Part shown: in pieces, positions 9,635 through 18,189 of the stretch
Numbering within the stretch: position 1 is the first letter of the stretch
How the letters are laid out: each line of letters begins with the position of its first letter
Source: Candidatus Obscuribacter phosphatis
GTDB lineage: Bacteria; Cyanobacteriota; Vampirovibrionia; Obscuribacterales; Obscuribacteraceae
Assembly: GCA_001899315.1 (NCBI GenBank)
Contig: MOYA01000003.1
Location: 37,357 to 86,330 of the forward strand
DNA length: 48,974 nucleotides
Direction: 5' to 3'
Translations under genes and position numbers: made by a program
Notes under the pieces: generated by a model
What the model was told of the DNA's origin: nothing
Seen by the model: the letters and a program-made list of their open reading frames with translations, nothing else
The model's database searches: none

Positions 9635-9661
9635 GCATTGTTATTATAGATTGACAGGGCG

Positions 9662-11389
9662 CTACTGTCCTGTCTGCCTGCGCCTGGCCAGATCGGCAAA
9701 GATATCATCAGGATTATCGACCATTCGATAGAGATGCCTATCTTGCGGCGATATAGTGCCATTCTTCTCCATCTCTGCCAGCCAATTCTCAAGATGTCTA
9801 TAATTCTGTCTGCCTACAAAATAGACAGGCGCCTCTTTCAACTTACCGGTCTGAATATGGGTTAGTGTATCGAGGGCTTCGGCGGCTGTTCCGATGCCGC
9901 CATCCTCCACCACAAAAACATCGCCCTGCTTCAAGACCTCCATGCGGGTGAAAAAATTACGGTGCTTGAGAGTCATGGTTTGATAGCCATTGCCGCGCTT
10001 CTCATGAGGCAACTTCAAGACCACACCGATCGAATTGCCCCCGGCTTCATATGCACCGCGATTGGCCGCTTCCATAGTACCGGGTCCTCCCCCGGTCATA
10101 ACGTCATAGCCTTCCTGGGCGGCACGACCGCCAATATAGCGAGCTCGCTCATATCTAAAATCGCCTTCTTTGAAGCGCGCCGAACCATAAACCACGACTA
10201 TCGGTTTCTGTGCCGGTCTAGTGTGCAAAGCTTCCAGACCATAAGACAATTCTTGAAAGCCAGAGACAACAAGCTTCTTAGCGTCTACCGGCATCGCACT
10301 GGCGTCAATCTCATTGCGCACAGTCACCGAGGCCCGGTTGTGCCATTCTGGATGCACTTTATTTTCAGCCGCCAAAACCTCTGCCTTAGCAGGAATTCTC
10401 TGGTCAGGCTCAAAGGCATAACGCTCAGGATGTCCAGCCTTAATAGTTGTATCGGCAAGGTGCTTCATATCTTCCGGCGTGCGTACACCTCTGATGCCGC
10501 TTGTCGGTCTAATTGCTTCATAAGCACGGGTGGCGCCGCCCAGCATCAAGCCGCCAAGAGCAAAGGTGCTGGCGGCATGAGCCCTCTCATCGCTACCGGC
10601 AAAATCGCCCTTGAGCAAAAGAGAGCGTGAATCAGCCGCCAGCACTCCCGCTGTCGCACCGCTAGTGGTGGCACTTACCAAATCATTTCGCAAAAGAGCG
10701 TTACCGCTGCGCTTCATGCCCATTGTGCCGGCGGTGAGCATACCAAAAGCAAGAGCAGTGGAGGCAGCGTTGGCAGCCCGCTCATGCCAAAAAGACTGAC
10801 CGCCGCTCTGTTCACCATAAGTGGGAGTAAGCACTCCGCCCCAGAGAGCACCGGCTGCGGAGGCCTTGCCCACAGTAGGCAACGCAGTTTTAAGACCATA
10901 ATTACCCATCAGTTCCATTTTGGTGACAGCCCCGGGTCCGACTGCCCGGTGGAAAAGCAGCATGGGAACGGCTCCCGCTGTTACTGCCGCAGCTACTTCC
11001 ACTGTCCAAGCGGCACTGCCTCTCTCAGCTACAGCTGGGGCATTGAAGATCTGCGATTTGTTTTCAAAACTTGTGCCCAATATCTTATCGCTCAACTGGG
11101 CCGCACCGGTGAGCGGCGCCTGCACCAAGTTATAGGCAAAGACATCTCGAGCATGACCAAGCAGTGATTCGGGCCGGCGAGGTAGCTCCTGACCCTTTAA
11201 GGTCAAGGGCTTGGTCGCACTCTCGGACACCTGCTCTCTAGATACAAGCTCGGCGACCCCCGAAGCAGTCGCCAAACGACCGGCCTGCAATTTCAAATCT
11301 AGCAGGTTTACTTTACTAGCAGGCGCAAGATCAGACTCTTGCGAAGCCCGCTCAGGCGAGGGGCGCTCGTCGCCGACAAACTTATCCAA
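9662..11389 (-). CDS. LOG-family (TIGR00730, Rossmann-fold) protein with long N-terminal extension
   Basis: 575 aa. The C-terminal part (about 370-560) is a LOG or 'lysine decarboxylase-like' domain: VVVYGSARF, MTGGGPGTMEAANRGAYEAG and EDGGIGTAAEALDTLTHIQ. Family members are cytokinin-activating phosphoribohydrolases or nucleotide 5'-monophosphate nucleosidases. The second motif is usually PGGxGTxxE; here the Pro is Asp, while Gly-Thr and Glu remain. The first about 330 residues are unusual: a charged start, then Ala/Gly-rich hydrophobic segments (about 130-150 and 205-285) that could insert in or lie along a membrane. The start is TTG with a purine-rich GGAGCGGAGG upstream; no in-frame ATG lies nearby. 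It is followed after 27 bp by the TPR gene, possibly co-transcribed. Confidence 0.82.
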   Translation of the reverse strand: MDKFVGDERPSPERASQESDLAPASKVNLLDLKLQAGRLATASGVAELVSREQVSESATKPLTLKGQELPRRPESLLGHARDVFAYNLVQAPLTGAAQLSDKILGTSFENKSQIFNAPAVAERGSAAWTVEVAAAVTAGAVPMLLFHRAVGPGAVTKMELMGNYGLKTALPTVGKASAAGALWGGVLTPTYGEQSGGQSFWHERAANAASTALAFGMLTAGTMGMKRSGNALLRNDLVSATTSGATAGVLAADSRSLLLKGDFAGSDERAHAASTFALGGLMLGGATRAYEAIRPTSGIRGVRTPEDMKHLADTTIKAGHPERYAFEPDQRIPAKAEVLAAENKVHPEWHNRASVTVRNEIDASAMPVDAKKLVVSGFQELSYGLEALHTRPAQKPIVVVYGSARFKEGDFRYERARYIGGRAAQEGYDVMTGGGPGTMEAANRGAYEAGGNSIGVVLKLPHEKRGNGYQTMTLKHRNFFTRMEVLKQGDVFVVEDGGIGTAAEALDTLTHIQTGKLKEAPVYFVGRQNYRHLENWLAEMEKNGTISPQDRHLYRMVDNPDDIFADLARRRQTGQ

Positions 11390-11494
11390 GCGTACCGCCT
11401 CCGCTCCAGATAGTGCCTTACTTAAAGCAAACTATCCATCGATACTAGTTATGGCAGACAAAGAAAACAATGGTGAAATCACCATTGGGTACCT

Positions 11495-12739
11495 CTAGTC
11501 AACCTTAACTCCGACCATTTTCCAAAATACCGGCTCGATTAAGACCTGAGTACCCTGTTTTCTAGCGGCCTCGGCTTCCGGTCCATTGAAAGCCGATTGG
11601 TTGCAGACCAAAAAATCTAAAGACTTGCGCAGATCGCGTACCGGCGCCAGACCGGTCTTCTGCGCCGAGGCAAAGGCTTCTTCCAGACTGAGACGACGCC
11701 CTTGCATACTGGCCTCGGGTGCAGAGGCAAACTTGATGGTTTTACCGGCCAGTTTACTCGTCTCTTCATCGTAAATTGACCAGGCAGAGCGAGGAGAATC
11801 TTGGGCTTGATTGATTATTTCTTTCAGCTCCCGGTCGGCAATCCCCAGGCATTTAGCAACTTCGGCAATGCGGGGACTGTCAGGGGCGACATTGACGCCC
11901 CCGGAAAAACAAAGACGAATCATGTCGCGCAGATATTTTTGATGCAAAGATTCGATTTGTAGACGGCTCAAACCCGAGGACAGAGCAATCGACATCAGAG
12001 CGTCGGCTTCATCTAGGGTTATGACACCATCGGCCAAAACTTCATCGAGCTTTTGGTAATAGCTGGCAATGCTGGCGCTGGCAGCAGGAGGCAAGTTATT
12101 GGTAAGAACTTGCAGCCCGCCAGAGACAATACGGTGGGCGCCGCTGCGACTGAGGACCGCTTTCTTTTCACCGCCGCCTAAAGAGGAGAAACCAGATAAA
12201 CGGCAAACCCCGGATACGCCAAGATCGGCAAGGCTTAGACCTTCATAGTCGGCTAACTGCAAATAGCGAGGGGTCAGTTTCTCAATTGCTTGAGCCCTCA
12301 AAATCGGCGCCTGGCGCTCTAAATCTTCTTCCATCTCAGGCTGCCAAAGTCCGAAATGCTTAAGACAGAAAACCAACCGCCTGTCGCTTGGACCAAAGCG
12401 ATAAGCCAAATCAATCAGACCTAAACAAGCAAGATTGTCGATCTTGATTTTGCTCTCAGCCAAGGCCCCAGACAAGAAACCCAACTGAAAGGTAGGATTG
12501 TGGCAAACCAGAATCCGCCCGTCTATGGTTGCAGCAAGCAGGGGGGCAACCACATTGAACGGTGGTGCGTGCTCATACTCAGGCCCCAAACTCAAATCAC
12601 CGAGGGGACGAAGTAAACTATCCAACCGCTCAATTTCTGTACCCTTGTCGTCAAAGACCAATAGGGCGATTTCAACTATCTGGTCACCTTTCTTGCGTAT
12701 ACCAGTGGTGTCGAGGGCAAGAGCAACAAATTCCGGCAT
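11495..12739 (-). CDS. Degenerate DnaQ-like exonuclease, TerB-like and BRCT domain protein
   Basis: 414 aa from ATG at 12739 (an in-frame TTG at 12766 would add 9 residues, but the domain starts right after this ATG). Residues about 1-165 follow the DEDDh exonuclease fold: FVALALDTTG, DQIVEIALLVFDD, ILVCHNPTFQLGFL. The active-site residues are changed: the D-x-E of motif I reads A-L-D, the Asp of HNxxFD is Gln, and no HxAxxD motif III is present. The middle (about 225-310) resembles a TerB-type helical domain (DGVITLDEADALM), and the C-terminus (about 335-414) a BRCT domain (LAGKTIKFA, LDFLVCNQSAF). The same order, exonuclease then TerB/BRCT, is known in DnaQ-like proteins. Here it is probably a non-catalytic DNA-repair or scaffold protein. 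Divergent from the hybrid kinase. Confidence 0.72.
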   Translation of the reverse strand: MPEFVALALDTTGIRKKGDQIVEIALLVFDDKGTEIERLDSLLRPLGDLSLGPEYEHAPPFNVVAPLLAATIDGRILVCHNPTFQLGFLSGALAESKIKIDNLACLGLIDLAYRFGPSDRRLVFCLKHFGLWQPEMEEDLERQAPILRAQAIEKLTPRYLQLADYEGLSLADLGVSGVCRLSGFSSLGGGEKKAVLSRSGAHRIVSGGLQVLTNNLPPAASASIASYYQKLDEVLADGVITLDEADALMSIALSSGLSRLQIESLHQKYLRDMIRLCFSGGVNVAPDSPRIAEVAKCLGIADRELKEIINQAQDSPRSAWSIYDEETSKLAGKTIKFASAPEASMQGRRLSLEEAFASAQKTGLAPVRDLRKSLDFLVCNQSAFNGPEAEAARKQGTQVLIEPVFWKMVGVKVD

Positions 12740-12814
12740 AGAGCACTCGTTATTATCAAAACCCAAAGTCCAAAATAGAGACAGGAGCTAAGATAAATGT
12801 GCCCATAAAAGCTT

Positions 12815-15802
12815 TTGGGAAACATAGATTTTTCTGCAATTGGGCACAACAAAGCTAGACTCCAATCATGGTCCAGCATGGAAGACAGCACCGACCAGAA
12901 GAAAAAGCTCCAGCCCGGGACTTTTGACAAATCTTTTGAAAAGACTTTTGAAAGATCTCTTGAAAGTTCTGGCAAAGCATCTGCCGAAGTACCGGTGCTC
13001 GATTTTAAAACTTTCTGCGAAACAGCACCGATGCCGCTTGCCGTGGTCGACCGAGAAGGTCGGATAATCTTTGCCAACAGAGCTGACCAAGCAATTTTAG
13101 GGCTGTCGGAAGATTCGTATATCGGCTCAAAACTTTCAGATCATTACGGCGAAGCGGCCAGCGAAACTCTGGAGACTATGGAAAGGGAATCAATAGCCGA
13201 AGTCAATCAAGTTTTTCAGGCCAATGACGAGAAGGGAAGCAAGAGATCAATTCTGCTGCGCATATGCAAGCAGCAACAGGGCCGCTTTGTAATCTTTGTA
13301 GCCGATGTCACCGAAGAAAGACGCAGCGCCCTGCTGAGAGATCTGCAATACGAAACCACCATGCTTTTAGTTGGTGCCGGCAGTATCTCACAAGCCCTCA
13401 GCCAGCTGACCGAAAGAATCAAACTGCTGCTCGACTATGACTGCGGCTTGGTTTGGAAAGCCGACGAAAAGAGCAATCGTCTGGACAGAGTCGTTTTCGT
13501 CGCCGATGAGAGGGAAGAGCATGAATATCTGCTTGCCCGTTCGGTTTCTATACCAATGATTATTGGCGCCGGCTTTCCTGCCACCAGTTGGTTTTCAGGC
13601 AAATGTGAAAATCTCAGTCTAAGCCGCAACAGCACAATATTCAATGAAACCGACTCGCGACTGGCACGCAATTATAAAAGCGCCCTGGTTTTTCCTATAA
13701 ACATCGGCAAAAAAAGTTGGGGCTTGATGGCATTTTTCAGCGCCGAGCTAATTAAACAAAACGAAGACGTAATCTCAGTTCTCAATTCCATTGGCTTGCA
13801 AATTGGTCAATTCGTTGACCGCATTGAAGCCAATGAAGCCTATCTAAGAGCCCAGGAGAGATATTATGTGGCCATCACCGGCTCAAACGACGGCATTTGG
13901 GACTGGGATCTGCTCTCTAACGAAGTCTTTTATTCATCGAGATACAAAGAACAACTGGGCTTTGAAGAAACTGAACTGGAAGATAACTTCGACACTTTTC
14001 GCTCTCTTTGCCATCCGGAAGACTACCCGCGGGTCATGGACGAGGTGCAAAATCATATTGAAAGAAAGACACCCTACGACGTCGAATTTCGCATGATGAC
14101 GAAAGCCGGGCAATACAAATGGATATCAGCCCGCGGTCAAGCAATCTGGAATAGTATGGGCAGACCTGTGCGCATGGCTGGTTCACACCGCGACATCGAT
14201 CAGCTAAAGGCAGCCGAACAAGAAAGACTGGACTACGAAAGAAAGATTCAAGCCAGCGAAGCCATGTTTAGACAATTGGCAGAAAATATCAAAGAAGTCT
14301 TTTGGATCTTCGACCTAGAGAGCCGCAGCTTTCTCTATGCCTCCCCTGCCTACGAAGAGTTCTTCAAAGGCACCTGTCAGGACCTCTACAGAGACCCGGA
14401 GACTTTCTACAGTGATGTCCATCCAGAAGATCTAGACCGAGTGCAAGCCACCCTGCAAGACACCAATATTGCCGACACAGGTAAAGATATAGAATTTCGC
14501 ATAAAGGGACGGTCCACCGAGCGCGCCTTGCCCGAAATTGGTCTTGAGAGCCAACGCTGGCTCTGGTCGAGGGTCTTTCCGGTGAAGAGCGAAAACGGCA
14601 AAACAATTAGATTGTGCGGTATCGCCCACGATATCACAGAAAAGAAAGAAGTAGAAAGACGTGTAGGTGAGTTTTACGCCACTGTTTCGCATGAACTGCG
14701 CACACCACTGACGGCTATTCGCGCCGCCCTCGGCTTAATAGAAGGCGGCTTGGAAGGCGGCAACAATCAAGAAACCATCGATTACACCACAGTGGCCAGA
14801 GAAAACTGCGACCGCCTGATCAGGCTAATCAACGACATCTTGGATATTCGCAAACTGGAAGCCAAAAAGCTGGAACTGAAAACTTCGGTGGTCAACGCAG
14901 TCGACACCGTGCTGCATACTATTGAATCACTGAAAGCCTATAGTGAACAAAGAAGTGTCAAAGTTCTATTGGAAAAGGCAGAGCCCGTCGACTGTCTCGC
15001 CGACAAAGATCGTCTCATTCAAATTTTGACCAATCTCATCTCCAACGCCATCAAATTTACCCCCCAAGGCAGCCAAGTCTTAGTAGGGGTCACCGTACTG
15101 CAAGACGAAAACAGCGGCATGCAAAAGGTGAAATTCTCGGTCAAAGACCAGGGACCGGGCATTAAAGAAAACGAGAAAGGCGAACTATTCGGGCTCTTTC
15201 AGCAACTATCGCGACTGGAAAATGAAGAGAATACCGGCTCTGGTCTAGGTTTGGCCATATCAAAAGCCTTGGTAGAAGAAATGCAAGGTGAGATCGGAGT
15301 GGAAAGCAAGACCGGAGAGGGCGCCCATTTCTGGTTCACGATTCCACGACCCGGCTCGATGACGAAAAACCTGCCCGATTTGGTCAAAGAACAGTCAATA
15401 ACGCTTACCAATACCCTACCCTGCGAGCCGGCAAGGTTGCTTATTTTGGAAGACAGCGACTCGATAGCCATGCTACTGAAGGCTTTTCTGGGCAGGAAAG
15501 GCTTCCAAACCAAAAGAGCAGCCTCAGTGGCACAGGCAAAAGACTATGCCACAAGCGAGCATTTCGACCTAATCTTCGCCGACATCCATCTGCCAGACGG
15601 CAATGGTATCGACTTCATCAACTGGCTGCACGCCAGACAGTCTGACCTGGCCACACCGGTGGTGGTGCTGTCCGGGGCAGAAAATCCCGGACACTCGATA
15701 AACAATCCACATCTAATTGACTATGTGCGCAAGCCTTTCGACGGAGAGTCACTGCTTAAGATACTGGCAGCCAGACTCTATCGCGGTGGAAGACTGCGCT
15801 AG
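12815..15802 (+). CDS. Hybrid sensor histidine kinase (PAS-GAF-PAS-PAS-HisKA-HATPase-REC)
   Basis: 995 aa, no membrane span, so a cytoplasmic sensor. Domains in order: PAS (about 65-165), GAF (about 175-340), PAS_3 (about 350-470, with DGIWDWDL), PAS (about 478-615), HisKA with His626 in SHELRTPL, HATPase with N-box (TNLISNAIKF) and G-boxes (DQGPGI, GSGLGLAISK), then a receiver with phospho-acceptor Asp923 in FADIHLPDGNG. It should autophosphorylate and pass phosphate to its own receiver; no output regulator is adjacent. The start is uncertain: TTG at 12815 has no Shine-Dalgarno, ATG at 12878 (residue 22) is an alternative. Upstream, AGGAG (12783-12787) precedes an in-frame ATG-TGC-CCA-TAA mini-frame at 12797. 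Its 3' end faces fabH with a 1-bp gap and no terminator. Confidence 0.93.
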   Translation: MGNIDFSAIGHNKARLQSWSSMEDSTDQKKKLQPGTFDKSFEKTFERSLESSGKASAEVPVLDFKTFCETAPMPLAVVDREGRIIFANRADQAILGLSEDSYIGSKLSDHYGEAASETLETMERESIAEVNQVFQANDEKGSKRSILLRICKQQQGRFVIFVADVTEERRSALLRDLQYETTMLLVGAGSISQALSQLTERIKLLLDYDCGLVWKADEKSNRLDRVVFVADEREEHEYLLARSVSIPMIIGAGFPATSWFSGKCENLSLSRNSTIFNETDSRLARNYKSALVFPINIGKKSWGLMAFFSAELIKQNEDVISVLNSIGLQIGQFVDRIEANEAYLRAQERYYVAITGSNDGIWDWDLLSNEVFYSSRYKEQLGFEETELEDNFDTFRSLCHPEDYPRVMDEVQNHIERKTPYDVEFRMMTKAGQYKWISARGQAIWNSMGRPVRMAGSHRDIDQLKAAEQERLDYERKIQASEAMFRQLAENIKEVFWIFDLESRSFLYASPAYEEFFKGTCQDLYRDPETFYSDVHPEDLDRVQATLQDTNIADTGKDIEFRIKGRSTERALPEIGLESQRWLWSRVFPVKSENGKTIRLCGIAHDITEKKEVERRVGEFYATVSHELRTPLTAIRAALGLIEGGLEGGNNQETIDYTTVARENCDRLIRLINDILDIRKLEAKKLELKTSVVNAVDTVLHTIESLKAYSEQRSVKVLLEKAEPVDCLADKDRLIQILTNLISNAIKFTPQGSQVLVGVTVLQDENSGMQKVKFSVKDQGPGIKENEKGELFGLFQQLSRLENEENTGSGLGLAISKALVEEMQGEIGVESKTGEGAHFWFTIPRPGSMTKNLPDLVKEQSITLTNTLPCEPARLLILEDSDSIAMLLKAFLGRKGFQTKRAASVAQAKDYATSEHFDLIFADIHLPDGNGIDFINWLHARQSDLATPVVVLSGAENPGHSINNPHLIDYVRKPFDGESLLKILAARLYRGGRLR

Positions 15803-15803
15803 C

Positions 15804-16868
15804 CTAATAGGCCCAGCGAATCAGAGAAGCACCGGTGGAAAGTCCGGCGCCCATGGCCGCAAATAAAACCAGATCGCCTTTCTTGAGCCGACCAGAGTCA
15901 AGGGCGGTAGCCAGAGCCAGCGGTATGGTACCAGCAGTGGTATTACCATACTCCTCGATATTGATCACAACTTTTTCCATCGGCATGCCAAGACGCTCAA
16001 CTGCTGACTTAATGATGCGCAAATTGGCCTGGTGGGGCACAAAAACATCTACGTCTTGACCGGTAAGGCTGTTGCGCTCAAGCAGACGCACACAGAGATC
16101 GGGCATGCGTTTAGTGGCAAACTTAAAGACGACGGGACCATCTTGTTTGACGAAGTGATCATGATTCTCTACTGTTTTGTGGCTGGAAGGATGTTTGCTG
16201 CCGCCGCCCGGCACACAAAGGAAATCCCCGCCTGAACCGTCCACTTCATGCAAATAATCGATAAAGCAGCCGTCCTCTTCACTTTCTGAAGGCTGCAATA
16301 GTACAGCACCACCACCGTCGCCAAAAATAATGCAAGTTTGGCGATCTGTATAGTCGACGATACTGGACATGACATCCATACCAATGACCAGAACATTCTT
16401 GTGGCAACCGCTCATAATAAATTGGGCGCCGACCTGCAAAGCATAAAGGAAGCCCGAACAGGCAATGGAAAGATCAAAACCCCAGGCATGGGGAGCACCG
16501 ATCTTATGCTGCACCAGACAGGCGGTGGCAGGCAGCATCATGTCTGGGGTGATGGTGGCGAAGACAATAAGCTCGATATCTTTAGGGTCTACACCCGCTT
16601 TCTTACAAGCTTCAAGGGCAGCCTTGGCACCAAGATCCGAGCAGGTCTCGCCTTCCGAAACGATATAGCGATTTTTGATACCTGTACGTTCGGTGATCCA
16701 CTGGTCTGATGTTTCCACCATTTTTTCCAGGTCAAAATTGGTTAGACGACGCGAAGGCACGGCCGTACCGACTGCGCTTATCTTGACGAGGGCTGGCTTA
16801 CCGCGGTATGCAAGAGCGGGAAAGGGTGCAGTCATAGTCTTTTTTGACTCAGTGCTTGAAGTATTCAA
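15804..16868 (-). CDS. fabH: 3-oxoacyl-[acyl-carrier-protein] synthase III (KAS III)
   Basis: 354 aa; family length is about 320-330, and the extra residues are an N-terminal tail. It condenses acetyl-CoA (or another acyl-CoA) with malonyl-ACP to start fatty acid synthesis. The Cys-His-Asn triad is visible: Cys137 in LSIACSGFLYAL, His279 in FVPHQANLRI and Asn309 in EYGNTTAGTIP. The family signatures TSDQWITERTGI and GDGGGAVLL are also present. The TTG start is supported by GGAG 5 nt upstream; ATG at 16835 (residue 12) is the alternative. It stands alone, not in a fab cluster. One base separates its stop from that of the converging kinase gene. Confidence 0.95.
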   Translation of the reverse strand: MNTSSTESKKTMTAPFPALAYRGKPALVKISAVGTAVPSRRLTNFDLEKMVETSDQWITERTGIKNRYIVSEGETCSDLGAKAALEACKKAGVDPKDIELIVFATITPDMMLPATACLVQHKIGAPHAWGFDLSIACSGFLYALQVGAQFIMSGCHKNVLVIGMDVMSSIVDYTDRQTCIIFGDGGGAVLLQPSESEEDGCFIDYLHEVDGSGGDFLCVPGGGSKHPSSHKTVENHDHFVKQDGPVVFKFATKRMPDLCVRLLERNSLTGQDVDVFVPHQANLRIIKSAVERLGMPMEKVVINIEEYGNTTAGTIPLALATALDSGRLKKGDLVLFAAMGAGLSTGASLIRWAY

Positions 16869-17101
16869 AAGGACTCCAGTTTGATGCAGTATCGCTTTAT
16901 TCTATTTGAATTTAGCGATTTTCCATCAGGTAAATAGTAAGAAGCGCATAAGCATAGAATCGGCAAGAAGCAAGACCGGCCGATACAGCCTCAGCCAGTT
17001 TGCCTTCGATTTATAAATGCATCTCACAAAGCTATAAAGGTTTACTTTGCAAACCTATTCTAAGCGCCGATTCATAATCGCCTCGACTAATTGCTTGCTT
17101 G

Positions 17102-17470
17102 TCACTTGCTCATTGTCGCGGCAAGCATCTGCTGAAATATCTTGGAGTCCATAATAGCCAAGAACTTGCGTCCATCAGAAAGCTCGCACATAGCACAAAC
17201 ATTTTTGCGATTGCCGCCCATTGTGGCACCGGCCAGTAAACCCAGGGGTCCCATGACTAAACTGCCGGCAATTGCCCAGCCCAAGGTCTGGGCGAGATGC
17301 TTGGCCGACTCTTCGGTCTTTACTTCGATTTTGGTCAAATCGCTCGCGATGTTAATCTGGTCAAAACCACCCCAGAGCACACCGCCGTTATATTCCCAGT
17401 CACCTGGAGGAATATCGCCGGCTAGTACTTTCACCTTTTTTGTATCGAAAATTTTGGTCAGACTATCCAT
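17102..17470 (-). CDS. Small conserved hypothetical protein with glycine-rich hydrophobic segment
   Basis: 122 aa from ATG 17470, which has an overlapping AGGAAA ribosome binding site; an in-frame TTG three codons earlier is less likely. The N-terminal half is polar, followed by a glycine-zipper-like stretch GWAIAGSLVMGPLGLLAGA and a soluble end CELSDGRKFLAIMDSKIF. This layout recalls small bacterial proteins with a PH- or SHOCT-like fold plus a glycine-rich loop, but I do not recognise a named family. A 6-bp hairpin AGGTTT/AAACCT (17038-17056) downstream may be a weak terminator. Confidence 0.65.
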   Translation of the reverse strand: MDSLTKIFDTKKVKVLAGDIPPGDWEYNGGVLWGGFDQINIASDLTKIEVKTEESAKHLAQTLGWAIAGSLVMGPLGLLAGATMGGNRKNVCAMCELSDGRKFLAIMDSKIFQQMLAATMSK

Positions 17471-17543
17471 TTTCCTCAACTCTCTTTAGACGGGTGCTCA
17501 CCACAGGCGGTATCACAATAATATAATAGACAACAAACTGTCT

Positions 17544-18011
17544 CTATTTTACGAACGCTTCTACATATTGGCTTAAGTAGGGGAGCCGAACATCTTTACC
17601 TTGATAAGCTTTATAAGCAAGAGCCACGCTCAAAGCCAGATAGCCGAGCGAGGCCAACATATTGACCAACAAAATCAACGTGCCCAAAACCCCACCAATG
17701 ATGGGAATAGGCAAAAGAGTAGAACCAATGCCGCCCACCACCATTGAAATTATGGTGAAGCCGACCGTCAGTGCTAAAGACTGAACAGCATGAAACTTGG
17801 CAAGCCGAGCATTATCAGACGGCGACATATAGACCAGCACACTGGCGGCGATGCCGACAAGGGGCAAGGGTGCATAACAGATAGCCAAGGCCAGATTAGT
17901 AGCGATAGGCTTATCGAAAATGATGGTTCTACTTGGGGACATCACCGGAGGATCGATATCCGAATTATCTATCTCTTTGTTCAATCTGGGTTTTTCATCC
18001 GGCTGAACCAT
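17544..18011 (-). CDS. DUF4870/Tic20-like small membrane protein
   Basis: 155 aa. A polar N-terminal tail (about 1-35) is followed by four hydrophobic segments (about 38-60, 72-95, 98-118 and 120-133). The stretch SDNARLAKFHAVQSLAL matches the 'residues facing the membrane, then HAxQSL' pattern of DUF4870 and related Tic20-like proteins, widespread and of unknown function. ATG start with AGGAG about 10 nt upstream. It lies 73 bp from the next minus-strand gene. Confidence 0.75.
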   Translation of the reverse strand: MVQPDEKPRLNKEIDNSDIDPPVMSPSRTIIFDKPIATNLALAICYAPLPLVGIAASVLVYMSPSDNARLAKFHAVQSLALTVGFTIISMVVGGIGSTLLPIPIIGGVLGTLILLVNMLASLGYLALSVALAYKAYQGKDVRLPYLSQYVEAFVK

Positions 18012-18189
18012 GATTACTAAGCTCCTTTAAGCTGTCTTTGTTAACCATATCCGACAACCTGCATTGTGGCAAATTTAGGAATTTCCAATTGACAGACATA
18101 GACTGGACCAAACGGGGTAAAATCTAAGCTGGCGGCACTTTAGCAGACTAGAGTCTGTATGCCTGGCATTTAGTTTGGATTAAACTAGT

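Noticed and set aside
9962-10630. 222-aa plus-strand frame antisense to the LOG gene
   Set aside because: It is the complement of a well-supported LOG domain gene and its own sequence has no recognisable motif.
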